Below are positions 8,214-17,500 of a stretch of 46,709 nt of DNA, in pieces. The stretch is from Actinomadura bangladeshensis (GTDB taxonomy: Bacteria; Actinomycetota; Actinomycetes; Streptosporangiales; Streptosporangiaceae), in NCBI RefSeq assembly GCF_004348335.1, contig NZ_SMJW01000026.1, positions 1-46,709 of the forward strand, given 5' to 3'. Numbering within the stretch: the stretch's first letter is position 1; the number at the start of each line of letters is the position of its first letter. A model generated the notes under the pieces. The model saw only the letters and a list, made by a program, of their open reading frames with translations. It did not search any database and was not told the DNA's origin. The translations under genes were made by a program, and so were the position numbers.

Positions 8214-9467
8214 GTAACTGGTCAGGTTCTGGCAGCTTGTCCGGTTTGATCTTGGCTGCGTGAAACTGATCATGGTGGGGCGTCCGCCGGTGAGCAGCCT
8301 TCCTATGAGCAGCTTGTGGCGGAGAATGCACAGCTTCGGGTGATGGTGGAGTTGCTGCGGTCGGAGCAGGCGGAGCCGAAGGCGCAGCTGGGTGCGAACT
8401 CGCGGAACTCCTCCAAGCCGCCCTCGTCGGACGGGCTCGCCAAGCCGGCGCCCAAGTCGTTGCGGGGCAAGAGCAGCAGGAAGCCGGGCGGGCAGGCGGG
8501 CGGCAGGGCCGGACGCTGTTCCAGATGGCCGATGCGGACCGGCGGGTGGAGCATGTGCCCGGGCGCCGCCGGGGCTGCGGGGACGATCTGGCGGGGGCGC
8601 CCGGGGGCGCCGGCGCGGGTGCGGGACCCTCACCACGGCCCAGGCGCCGAAGGGGTGGCGGCGCCGGTGCAGTACGGGCCGAACGCCGCGGAGATCGCCG
8701 TCTACTGTACTCGGGACAGTTCCTGTCCAAGGACCGCACCGCGCGTGCGCTGGCCGAACTGTTCGGCACCCCGGTCTCGGCCGGGACGGTCGCGGCGATG
8801 ACCGCCCGGGCCGCCGCCGGGCTCACCTGTTTCACCGGCCGAGCGCGCCAGGTGCTGCGCAACGCGCAGGTGGCGCACTTCGACGAGACCTCGTTGCGGG
8901 TCGCTTCCAAGTTGCGGTGGGTGCACTCGGCCCCCACCGGCAAGTAAGTGCTGATCACCGTGCACGACAAGCGTGGAGTGAAGACCATGGACGCCGCCGG
9001 CGTGCTCCCGGGCTTCACCGGGTGGCCGTCCATGAGGGGTGGGCGCCCTATGACACCTACACCGCCGCCGTGCACGCCCGCTGCAACGCCCACGTGCTGC
9101 GGGAACTGCAGGCGGTCATCGATCACCGGGCCCGAACCGGCGGCGCGGGCGGCTGGTGCTGCGCCGAGCAGGCCGCCGACGCACAGCGCGCGATGAAACG
9201 CCTGGTCACCCGCGACCCGCGGGTGCCGTTCGACAACAACGCCGCCGAGCGCGGAATCCGCATGATCAAGATCCGGCAGAAGGTCTCCGGCTGTCTGCAC
9301 ACCCTCGCCGGAGCCCAGCAGTTCTGCCTCATCCGCTCCTACCCGGCCACCACCGCCAGACACGGCCTCGGGCTGCTCGACGCCCTCACCCGGCTCACCA
9401 ACGGCCGCCCCTGCTACCGGTCACAGGCTGAATCAGCTCACCGAATAACGAGCAGCTGACCAGTTAC
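8214..9467 (+). mobile_element. Defective IS66-family insertion sequence
   Basis: A 1,254-bp element bounded by perfect 12-bp terminal inverted repeats, GTAACTGGTCAG at 8214-8225 and CTGACCAGTTAC at 9456-9467. It is flanked by the 8-bp duplication GAGCGGCA. GTAA tips and an 8-bp duplication are IS66 hallmarks. The only gene is a broken TnpC-like transposase, and the element is shorter than intact relatives because the transposase has an internal deletion. Intact ends with a dead transposase suggest mobilisation in trans, or decay after insertion. It lies between cassettes B and C of the toxin array. Confidence 0.92.
8272..9459 (+). pseudogene. IS66-family TnpC transposase, multiply disrupted
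   Basis: Pieces of an IS66 transposase lie in order across three frames. The N-terminal helical part contains VAENAQLR and ANSRNSSKPPSSDGLAKPAP. The middle part has SKDRTARALAELFGTPVSAG and VAHFDETSLRVASK. The C-terminal part has GWAPYDTYTA, NAHVLREL and VPFDNNAAERGIRMIKIRQK. Defects are a frame change near 8,520, a TAA in frame at 8945, a frame change near 9,020-9,030, and an apparent internal deletion near 9,200-9,210 where AMKRLV runs straight into the DNNAAER block. The start near 8272 is a guess, because the first codons also seem frame-disturbed. It is not expected to make active transposase. Confidence 0.85.
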
Positions 9468-9475
9468 GAGCGGCA
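9468..9475. repeat. Right 8-bp target site duplication of the IS66-type element
   Basis: GAGCGGCA directly follows the right inverted repeat and is identical to 8206-8213. The 170 bases from here to the end of the next gene at 9646 hold no recognisable feature. Confidence 0.9.
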
Positions 9476-9645
9476 TGTCTTAGCGCCAGAACGGACCACC
9501 TGGACACCGGGACCGTCACTAGGAGTGGAGGCCCCGCTCCTTCATCGCATCAATGCACTATACCCGGCCGAATCAAGAAGGAGTGACCGAAGTCAGGCCG
9601 AATGGCCAAAACAAGAGCACGACAGTTTGGCGAAAGGCTTGAAAC

Positions 9646-10353
9646 TCAGTTCGTACGCATTGAACTCACGAATTCAGCGGCCACGATAACAGCCTCAGCA
9701 ATGGACAGGCATTCTATCCGCCTATCCCGCCCCGCCTGCTCCACGGTAAAGCATCGGGCATCATCTTGGGACGAGATGCGCACCTCGTCTCGCCGGTCGC
9801 AGAAGGAGCTCGACAAGCTGAGGACTCGATGGCTGAGATCTGGAAAGCATGAACGAAGCACCAGGTTCCCATAAGCAGGATTCACCATGTCCCGATCCAC
9901 AGCCATCTCGGGAGCTTCCCGCAACCACTCCCACTGGGCCGCCACCGGATCCGGACTCGCCAACACTCGGGCCGGCGCCGTGATTTCCAAGAATGGGAAA
10001 GCGAATCTCAGATCAGCGTGCGAAGCTCCCCGTTCCCATGCCTCGGCCAACTTCACGACCTTGACCAGTTCGCTGGTCTCACCGGTTGCGATCAGCACAG
10101 TCTTTCGCCTGATGGAGACATGGAAGGATCGTTCATCAAGGTCGGCACTTACTATGACGATGCCTCTTACTCCATCGATGCTTGCGGTGACGAGTTCACC
10201 CACCCCTCCCTTATAGGGAGATCCGAGCGACCCTAGGAGGATATCGTGTTCTTGTGCGACCCATCGCAAGGCCCCGCCAAGCCCGCCGTGCTCCACGAGT
10301 TCCGGATAGCGGTCTCGGATCACACGGAACGAATCGTCGGCCATAGATGCCAT
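9646..10353 (-). CDS. DUF6193-like putative immunity protein of cassette B
   Basis: A 235-aa protein with the same layout as the cassette D partner: N-terminal YPELVEHGGLGGALRWVA (compare YPDVMAAGSIGRAVEVRA), a central PFLEITAPARV (compare PFMAYERLAEA) and a C-terminal CFPDLSH block. The HFSRCT-like element is weaker here. ATG 10353 begins four bases after the tip B stop; ATG 10344 is an alternative. Position after a related toxin supports immunity by inference. Sequence is distinctly less GC-rich than the wall-polymer genes. Confidence 0.65.
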   Translation of the reverse strand: MASMADDSFRVIRDRYPELVEHGGLGGALRWVAQEHDILLGSLGSPYKGGVGELVTASIDGVRGIVIVSADLDERSFHVSIRRKTVLIATGETSELVKVVKLAEAWERGASHADLRFAFPFLEITAPARVLASPDPVAAQWEWLREAPEMAVDRDMVNPAYGNLVLRSCFPDLSHRVLSLSSSFCDRRDEVRISSQDDARCFTVEQAGRDRRIECLSIAEAVIVAAEFVSSMRTN

Positions 10354-10356
10354 CCA

Positions 10357-11142
10357 TCAGCCACCACAAGAGCAGTATGGATCATCATCGTTGATGAATC
10401 CTCTTGGGCGAGCAGCGGCAGCTTCGCCCTTTCTTCCGATATTCCTAGTGAAACTTAGACCCCAGTCCGGTTCCGGCAGGCTAAATGCATCGAAGCCATC
10501 ACCATTGGACTTGTACCAGGTGATCGAATCCCAACTTCGCTCGCCGTTGGCCACCGCTCGTGCCACCCAACTCATCTCCAGGTCTGTAGCCCCACCGGCG
10601 CCATTGCAGTTGTGGACGAGGACGGGGGTGGTGCCGGCTTCTACATAGTAGGTGTGGAGGCCGTTGATGGTCAGGTCGTAGGTGACCTGGGTTGCGGTGT
10701 AGCGGTGGGTCTTCTTGACGGTGGCGGTGGTGCCGTCGGGCTGTTGGAGTTTGTCGCCCTGCTTGATGTGGGCCGCGTCTACGAAGGCCGACTGCGTGAT
10801 GTCGTAGAAGGGGTGGGTCGCGGTGGTAGTGAGGGTGGCCGGGGGGCCGCGGCCCGGGTGGCTTGTCGCGATGGTCAGGTCGACGAAGTCGTGGTCGGTG
10901 CGGGTGACGATGACGCGCTCGACCTTGTGAGTCTCGGTGTGGCCGCCGGGGACGGAGGCCAGGACCTTGTCGCCGACCTTGATCTTGCTGATCGCCTTGG
11001 CCGAGCCGTCGGCCAACAGGACGGGGGTGGCCGCGGTGAAGCTGTGGCGTCCGCCCGCTCGGCAGCCGCGGAAGAGGCGGCCGCCTATCGCGCCGCCAAC
11101 CGCGCCGGCGGACAGGCTGCGCTCACCCCGCGGGCGCGTTGC
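10357..11142 (-). CDS. Orphan Rhs tip B: near-complete HINT plus short toxin
   Basis: An open frame (first stop upstream at 11143-11145) encodes a short Gly-rich segment resembling the Rhs pre-HINT region, a full-length HINT domain and an 80-odd residue tip ending DDDPYCSCGG. HINT is 96% identical in DNA to the rhs copy, but the residue aligned with the first catalytic Cys (KCHSF in Rhs) is Arg (GRHSF), so this copy should not self-process. The cleavage junction VLVHNC is intact. The tip starts close to MSWVARAVANGERSW, which in tip D is preceded by about 90 more residues, so tip B may be a shortened relative. The only internal start is TTG at 11016. Probably a silent cassette that could be swapped onto the Rhs carrier. 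Confidence 0.75.
   Translation of the reverse strand, partial: ATRPRGERSLSAGAVGGAIGGRLFRGCRAGGRHSFTAATPVLLADGSAKAISKIKVGDKVLASVPGGHTETHKVERVIVTRTDHDFVDLTIATSHPGRGPPATLTTTATHPFYDITQSAFVDAAHIKQGDKLQQPDGTTATVKKTHRYTATQVTYDLTINGLHTYYVEAGTTPVLVHNCNGAGGATDLEMSWVARAVANGERSWDSITWYKSNGDGFDAFSLPEPDWGLSFTRNIGRKGEAAAARPRGFINDDDPYCSCGG
10606..11048. repeat. HINT-coding repeat copy B (443 bp, near identical to rhs)
   Basis: It aligns without indels to 12003-12445 at a constant offset of 1,397 bases, with about 17 mismatches by hand count. Identity starts at the Cys codon after the His-Asn junction and ends within the codon for the first HINT residue. The junction-proximal half is the best conserved. Confidence 0.92.
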
Positions 11143-11162
11143 TCAGAGCAAAAGCGCAGCCC

Positions 11163-11582
11163 CTACATCTCCAACGCTTTTTGGACACTACTCAGCGTAT
11201 TGGCGTCCAATGCACGGGCCACACTCCTTGGCGTTTCACCAGAGTCGCTTGCCTTATCGGGATCGGCGCCGGCCGCCACCAGTATTTCAATAATCTCGGT
11301 ACCTTTTTGTGTCGAGCGGGCAACCGCCAATGCCAGCGGCGTCCACCCTCCCGGACCGGGAGCATCGAGATTGGCTCCATTCGATACAAGCTGCCGCACT
11401 GCTTCGACATTCCAGCGTTCACAAGCCACATGCAAGGCAGTCATGCCGCGCTCAGTGCGATTCATATCAACGCCCGAAGCTATCAGACTCGCAACCCGAG
11501 CATCATTCTTTTCCGCAATGGCCTCGTGCAGGCTCCCATGCGTCCAAAAAGATTGATATTCACTCCAGTCGACTCGCTTCAC
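11163..11582 (-). CDS. Ankyrin-repeat immunity protein for the Rhs C-terminal toxin
   Basis: A 139-aa protein made of about three to four ankyrin repeats: SLHEAIAEKNDARVASLIASG, GMTALHVACERWNVEAVRQL and GWTPLALAVA, followed by EILVAAGADPDKASDSGETP. It starts at GTG 11582, with GGGGAG just upstream, nine bases after the rhs stop. Ankyrin proteins are an established immunity class for polymorphic toxins, where they bind and block the toxin. The immediate position makes it the cognate immunity gene of the current Rhs tip (high confidence for position, inferred for binding). Confidence 0.82.
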   Translation of the reverse strand: MKRVDWSEYQSFWTHGSLHEAIAEKNDARVASLIASGVDMNRTERGMTALHVACERWNVEAVRQLVSNGANLDAPGPGGWTPLALAVARSTQKGTEIIEILVAAGADPDKASDSGETPRSVARALDANTLSSVQKALEM

Positions 11583-11591
11583 AGGCTCCCC

Positions 11592-14500
11592 TCAATCCGG
11601 CAGGTCATCATACGGCAAACCTTTGAGCCAAAGGATGATTTTAGCGGAGTTCCGCGGTACCTCTGAGACGCCGCCCGCCCGTAGCATCGTGCCGCAGATC
11701 GTGACACAACTGTTAGTAGCTATATTATATCGACCGAGACTTTCTCGGTCGCGCCCGCTGCTCAACTTCAGTGCCCCTCTAGCCTGGGCGAGAGCTCGAT
11801 CGACGAGTGGCAGGTCAAAGGTATACGATTCGCTGCCTTCCGGAACAGGCCCCCGCCAACGTTGCACGTACGTTGGCCCTTCCATGCCCTCAGGCGCAAC
11901 CTGGTGTATATGCAGCGACTCGTTCCGTCCATTAATTCGTATGGATGCGTGCCCAATTCCGGATTCATCAGCCGGATGGAGATAGACCGTCGCCGTTCTG
12001 TCGCAGTTGTGGACGAGGACGGGGGTGGTGCCGGCTTCTACATAGTAGGTGTGGAGGCCGTTGATGGTCAGGTCGTAGGTGACCTGGGTGGTGGTGTAGC
12101 GGTGGGTCTTCTTGACGGTGGCGGTGGTGCCGTCGGGCTGCTGGAGTTTGTCGCCCTGCTTGATGTGGGCCGCGTCTACGAAGGCCGACTGCGTGATGTC
12201 GTAGAAGGGGTGGGTCGCGGTGGTCGTCAGGGTGGCCGGAGGGCCGCGGCCCGGGTGGCTCGTCGCGATGGTCAGGTCGACGAAGTCGTGGTCGGTGCGG
12301 GTGACGATGACGCGCTCGACCTTGTGCTTCTCGGTGTGGCCGCCGGGGACGGAGGCCACGACCTTGTCACCGGCCTTGATCTTGCTGATCGGCTTGGACG
12401 AGCCGTCGGCCATCAGGACCGGGGTGGCCGCGGTGAAACTGTGGCACTTGGAGCGGGCCAGGCGGCCGCCAGCGGCGCCGAACGCGGCGCCGCCGATGGC
12501 GCCGAAGGCGGCGCCTGTGCCCGCGGCGCCGGCGGCACCGGACCAGGTACAGCCGCCTGAGCGTTCACGGCAGGTCAGCCCGTAGTCGAGGGCGCCGGTG
12601 GCGCCGCCGGACAGGCCGCCGATGGTGGCGCCTTCCAGCGCGTCCGTGGCCACGCGGGGAAGGATCCTGCCCAAGGCGGACTGGGCCAGCTTCCCGCCGA
12701 GGCTGCCGCCCAGTGCTCCGCCGATGGCACCGCCGACGCCGCCGATCAGGATCGACTTGCCGAAGGAACCGGCGGAGCAGGCGCCCTTCTGGCCCTTCAT
12801 GCACTTGGAGCCCTGGTCGATGGCGCCGCCGACCATGCCGGCGAGCATTCCGCACCCGGCGGCGCCCGCGACGGCGCCCACGCCGGCGGTGGGGACGCCC
12901 ACGACCGCTTCGCAGCCGATGAAGGTCACGGTCGCGAGGGCGATGGACGCGATGGCCGCGCCATGGTGTTTGACGAACGTGGCGCTGGTATGGACGGCCT
13001 TCTGAAGCTTGCTGACGGAGTACTTTCCGAGGTTGTAGGCCTTGTTGTACGCGTCTATCGCGCGTTTCTTGGCTTGTGCCGCGGCTTTTCGTGCTCGTGC
13101 GGCTGCCCGTTTTGCCGCGGCTTTCGCGCGCACGATCTGCTGGTGCAGTTCATGTTTCAGGTCCTTGATCTCCTGGGCCAGAACCTGCAACTGGCGTCCG
13201 AGGGACTTGAAGGAGTCGGTGACGATGTGCGCGACATGGCGGGCCGTCCACGAGACCCCTTGCTGCACCTTGTGGGCGCCCCACTTGATGACGTTCCATA
13301 TCGGCTGGATGACGTGCCGGTTCACCGCGCTCGCGGCCTTGCAGACCAGGCCGAAGCCGCTCCAGCAGTGGCCGGTGGGGTCGGTGCCGAGGAGGGGGTT
13401 GTCGCCGACGTAGGCGAACGGGTTCGCCTGTGCCGGGTCGGGGATCGGGTCGAGGGCGACTGTGTCCTTGTTCTGGAACTGGCCGACGGCCGGGTTGTAC
13501 CAGCGGGCGGCCATGTTGACCTTGCCGGTGGTGTCGTCGGTCCAGCCGGACTGGTAGCCGAGCCGCCCGGACATGGTGGTGCTGTTGGTGACGTTGCCCA
13601 GCGGGTCGTAGGCGGCCGAGCCGGTGAGGACGGCGCCGGTGGCGCTGAAGTTGCCGACGACGTCGTCATGCTGGTCGAGGTAGGCGAGGACGCCGCTGCC
13701 TCCGGCGGGGGTGCCGATGCCGACGAGCGAGTCGTCCGGGGTCCGGGTGTAGGTGTTGGTGCCGTCGGAGGCCAGGGTGTTCGCGGCCCCCGAGTAGACG
13801 AAGGTGCGGTTGGGGCTCGCCGTTGAGTTGGCGGTGACGACGCGTCCGAGGGCATCGGTGACGTAGGTCTGGGTGCCGGCGGGGGCGGCCACGGTGACCT
13901 GCTGCCCGTAGGCGTCGCTGGTGGCGGTGAGCGATTGGGTGGGAGTGGTCTGCGCGGAGAGCGTGCCGCGCGCGGTGTAGGTATAGCTGTTCGTGCCGTC
14001 GGAGGTGAGCTGGTCGCGGGCGTCGTAGGTGTAGACGTCTCCGCCGACGCGGGTGCGGTTGCCGGAGTCGTCGTACTCGTACGGCGTGACGGCGGTGCCG
14101 TTGTCCCAGCTCGTGAGGCGGTTCGCCCAGTCGTAGGCGTAGGTGTTCTGGACGGTGCCGCCGAAACCGGTCGTGGTCTTGGACGTCTCGTTGCCGTTCT
14201 CGTCGTAGCCGTAGGCGATCGACGCGATGGTGGCGCCGGCGGACGTCTTCAGCGTGTCGCCGGTGAGGCGGTGCCGGTGGTCGTAGGTGTAGGCGCGGGT
14301 GTCGCCGCCCGAGCCGTACGCGATCGAGGTGAGCTGCGAGAGGTCGTCGTAGCCGTAGGTGAGGGTGGTACCGGTCGCCGGGTCCGCGAGCGTGGACAGC
14401 CGGTCGGCGACGTCGTAGGTGTAGCTCGTGGTCCCGGCCGCGTCGGTGCGGGACGTGGGAAGGCCGTCTTTGTTGTAGGCGAACGAGCTGGCGCCTGCGG

Positions 14501-17500
14501 AGCCGGACGCGGTGAGCAGCAGGCCGCGGTCGTTGTAGGTGAACGTCTCGCTGGTGGAGGGCGCGGACCCGGCAGCCGAGGTCGCGGCCGTCAGCATGCG
14601 GCCGTCGTGGTCGTAGGTGAACGTCCGGTCGGGCGTGGGGGCGTCGGCTCCGTTCCCCGATTGGTTGGTGACCCTGCCGAGGTCGTCGTAACCGGTCGTG
14701 ACGGTCACGCCGCCGGGCAGCGTGTTGGTGACGGGACGACCGGCCGCGTCGTAGGCGACGGTGGACGTGCGGTCACCGGCGGACGTGTACGTGGCGGTGG
14801 CCGGTTCGAGGACCGATTCCGGCTTGTTCCAGCTGTTGTAACCGTAGATCCAGGAGTTGCCGCGCCCGTCGGTGAAACGAGTGCGGTTGCCGGCCGCGTC
14901 GTATCCGAACGACGTGGTGATCGAGTGCGTCGCGTCGACCGGTTGTACCTCGGACGTGATGTTGCCGACGCCGTCGCGGGTGAAGGTGGTGGTGTGGCCG
15001 CGGGCGTCCGTCGCGGAGCTCAACTGCCCCATCGAGTCGTACGCCGCGGTGCCGACCGCCAGCGTCGTCCCGTCGGTGTCGAGCTCCATCGTCGTGGTGG
15101 GCTGGCCGAACTGGTTCAGCGTGTAGCGGGTCGCGGTGCCGTCGTCCCGGATCTCCTTGGTCACCTGGCCGAGCAGGTTGCGGCGGTACTGGGTGACGGC
15201 ACCGGCCGGGTCGGTGGCCTTGACCAGTTCTCCCATGTGGTCGTAGCCGTAGGTGGTCGTGGCTCCCTCGGGTGTGGTCTCGGCTGCCAGCCAGGTCCCG
15301 CCCCGGTTGTCGTTGGATGCGGTGTAGGAGTACGTCGTCGTGGCGGCGGTCGGCGTGGGAAGGCGATCCAGCACTGTGCTGGTGAGGGTGCGTCCCAGGT
15401 GGTCGTAGGTCTGCTGGGTCTGCGCCCCGGTCGGCGTCGTCGTCGACAGCACGTCGCCGTTGGTGTCGTACACCGTCTTGGTGACGCCACCGGACGCGTC
15501 GGTGATCGTGGCGACGTCCCCGAGCTGGGTGTAGTCGTAGTGCGTGGTCTTGCCGAGCGGATCGGTGACGTCGGTGACGTTGCCGTCGAGGTCGTAGGCC
15601 CGCGAGGCGACGGCGGTGATCGGGCTCGTCCCGCCCGGCGGCGTGTAGTCGGGCAGGGTGGTGCTGACCTGCTGCCGGGCGGCGTCGTAGGCGATGGTGC
15701 TGACGTTGCCGCCGGGGTCCTGGAGTTCGGTCTTCTCCCCGAAGGTGTCGTAGCCGGTCGTCACGATCGGGTGAGCGACCACCGGGGCGCCGCCGCCGGT
15801 CTCGGTGTTGATGGTCGGCAGGCTGGTGATCGCGAGGCGGCCCGCCTCGTCGTAGGTGTAGTGGGTGTTGCGGACCTTGGGGTCGGTCATCTTCGTGGGC
15901 AGCCCGCGCTGGTCGAGTTCCCAGGTGGTGGTCGCGGTGTGCCACGAGTGGACGGTGCCTCCGCCGCGTCCCTTGCCGTACAGCGAGGACACCTCGTCGG
16001 CGGTGAGGACGCGGTCGTAGACCTGCACGTTGGCGACCGACCCGTTGAGCAGGTCCGTCGCGGCGCCGTTGTACTTGCCGCGGCCGAGGACCATCGGGCC
16101 CGACGTGTTGAACGGGGTCGGGTCGACGGCGGTGCCCTCCGCCGCACCGTCGACGTAGAGGGTCATCGAGCCGTCCTCGGAGTTCGAGACGGCGACGAGG
16201 TGCGTCCAGGTGCCGGCGGCCGGCGTCTGCGTGGAGAAGGCGCGGATGCCGGACGCGCCGTCGGTGTCGGACGCCGACCGGCTGAAGGCCCATTTGCCGG
16301 CGTAGCCGGAGTACTGGAGGAAGAACCCGCTGGCGCGGTTACCGTCCTGGCTCGCCACGGTCTGGTAACCGGTGGACGGGGTGGCCGCCATCTTCACCCA
16401 GGCCGACACCGAGAAGCTCTGCGAGGTGTCCAGGACGGGGCCGTTGGTGGCGATCTCCTGGCCGGCGGTGCCGGGGAACACCGCGCCCTGGTCGGCCCAG
16501 GTGACCCCGGTGCCGACGTGGGCGTCGTTGCCGACGCCGGAGGAGTCGGGCACGGACTCACCGGACGTCTGGTCGAGCTTCCACCAGGCGACCGGATGGT
16601 CGGGATGGTCGCCGCCGAGGACGCTGCTGGTCATCCGTCCCATCGGGTCGTAGGTGAAGGACGTCGAGTACCACCAGCCGTCGAGGTCGGTCTGGACCCG
16701 CTGCGCGACCTGGTCATCCGGGTTGTAGGAGATCGTGGTGGTGCGGCGTTCCTTGTCCGGGTCGACGACAGTCTTGGTGGGACGGTCGGCGGCGTCCAGG
16801 GTCGCGGTGGTGACCGTCGCCCCGTTGTTCGTCACCTGCTGGACCGGGTTGCCCGCCGCGTCGTAGGTGGTGGACCGCTCGACGAAGGGCGAGTTGCCGT
16901 CGGCGTCGGTGCGCGTGACCGTCGCGACCAGGTCGTTGTCGGTGTAGGTGTAGGACGTGGTGTTGCCCATCGAGTCGGTCAGCGCGGCGAGCCGTCCGGC
17001 CGGGTCGTAGGAGCGGGAGGACTCCACCAGGTCCTTGGCGTCCTGCGGATCGTTCGGGTCACCGGTGTAGTTCTTGAGGGTCTGGGTCAGCTCCTGCCCG
17101 GAGGGGTTGAAGGTGTAGGCGACGGTGATACCGCCTGGGCTCTTCTCCGTCGCCTTGTTGCCGTAGGCGTCGTAGGTGTACTCGGTGACCCTGCCGAGGG
17201 GGTCGGTACGGGACGTGATCTGGCCGTGCGTGTTATAGCCGGTGAGGGTCGTGCGTGAGGCGTCGCCGCCGGTGGTGTCGGCGACGGTCTCCGAGGTGAC
17301 GTCGCCGTTGGCGTTGTAGACCCTGGTCGTCTGGGCCGTGTGGACGGCGCCGGTCACCCGGTTGGTGACGGGCGGGTCGGTCTCGGTGACGACCTGGCCC
17401 ATCGCGTTGTAGACGTAGGACGTCGTCAGGCCGGCGGGATAGGTGTCCGATACCTCGGTGCTGGTCAGGACGTGCCCGAGACCGTCATAGGTGTACCGGG

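Noticed and set aside
8155..9363. A 402-codon minus-strand frame across the IS66 element
   Set aside because: It crosses the IS boundary and is antisense to recognisable transposase blocks.
5446..12560. Several plus-strand frames sharing VVDEDGG and GLLDGGGGAVGLLEF in the toxin array
   Set aside because: They are the reverse strand of the HINT repeat copies; the shared peptide merely reflects the DNA repeat.
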